NCBI GenBank assembly: GCA_947168865.1 | Contig: CAMVNN010000017.1 | Span: 1-14,451, forward strand | Direction: 5' to 3' | Origin: an uncultured Bacillota bacterium | GTDB lineage: Bacteria; Bacillota_I; Bacilli_A; RF39; UBA660 | Length of the DNA stretch: 14,451 nucleotides | In this document: positions 13,877-14,451 of the stretch, one piece after another | How the letters are laid out: each line of letters begins with the position of its first letter | Position numbering within the stretch: the first letter of the stretch is position 1 | Notes under the pieces: model-generated | What the model saw: only the letters and a program-made list of their open reading frames with translations | Told to the model about the DNA's origin: nothing | Databases searched by the model: none | Program-made: the position numbers and the translations under genes

Positions 13877-14451
<575 letters not shown>

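Overview
The window is strongly AT-rich and comes from a low-GC member of the Bacillota, probably a gut-type Bacilli or Erysipelotrichia-like lineage. The basis is Gram-positive Shine-Dalgarno sequences, lipobox lipoproteins, genes for peptidoglycan precursors, and family-level resemblance of the proteins. TGA is used as a stop (the DHHW gene ends in TGA) and tryptophans are TGG, so the code is the standard bacterial one and not the Mycoplasma code. I cannot name the species.

Layout. Bases 1-124 are the 3' end of a small Xre-type helix-turn-helix gene. Bases 140-460 hold what I think is the most interesting element: a compact candidate type I toxin-antitoxin locus. On the minus strand a 27-residue, almost wholly hydrophobic peptide (281-364) has a near-consensus promoter, a 9-base perfect Shine-Dalgarno match buried in a 9-bp hairpin, and its own terminator. 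On the plus strand a separate promoter and terminator define a roughly 108-nt RNA that overlaps the 3' end of the toxin mRNA by about 85 nt. Next come a membrane-tethered Xre regulator (544-1470), RNase R (rnr), enolase (eno), a small flavodoxin and a rhodanese lipoprotein, most with their own promoter and terminator.

From about 6020 to 9651 there is one transcription unit: an alpha/beta hydrolase, a MurF-like ligase with a multi-pass membrane N-terminus, and D-alanine-D-alanine ligase. The last two make and attach D-Ala-D-Ala for peptidoglycan. From 9653 to 13853 there is a second operon that looks like a surface-polymer O-acylation cassette: a membrane-anchored SGNH hydrolase with Ig-like domains, a DUF4358-like lipoprotein, an MBOAT acyltransferase and a DHHW/AlgJ-like protein. 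The window ends inside ligA (NAD-dependent DNA ligase).

A genome-style feature recurs: in six genes the -10 box lies only 6-7 bases before the Shine-Dalgarno, so the predicted mRNA leaders start practically at the Shine-Dalgarno. Promoters are often of the extended -10 type (TGnTATAAT) and sit directly behind, or overlap, the terminator or stop codon of the previous gene.
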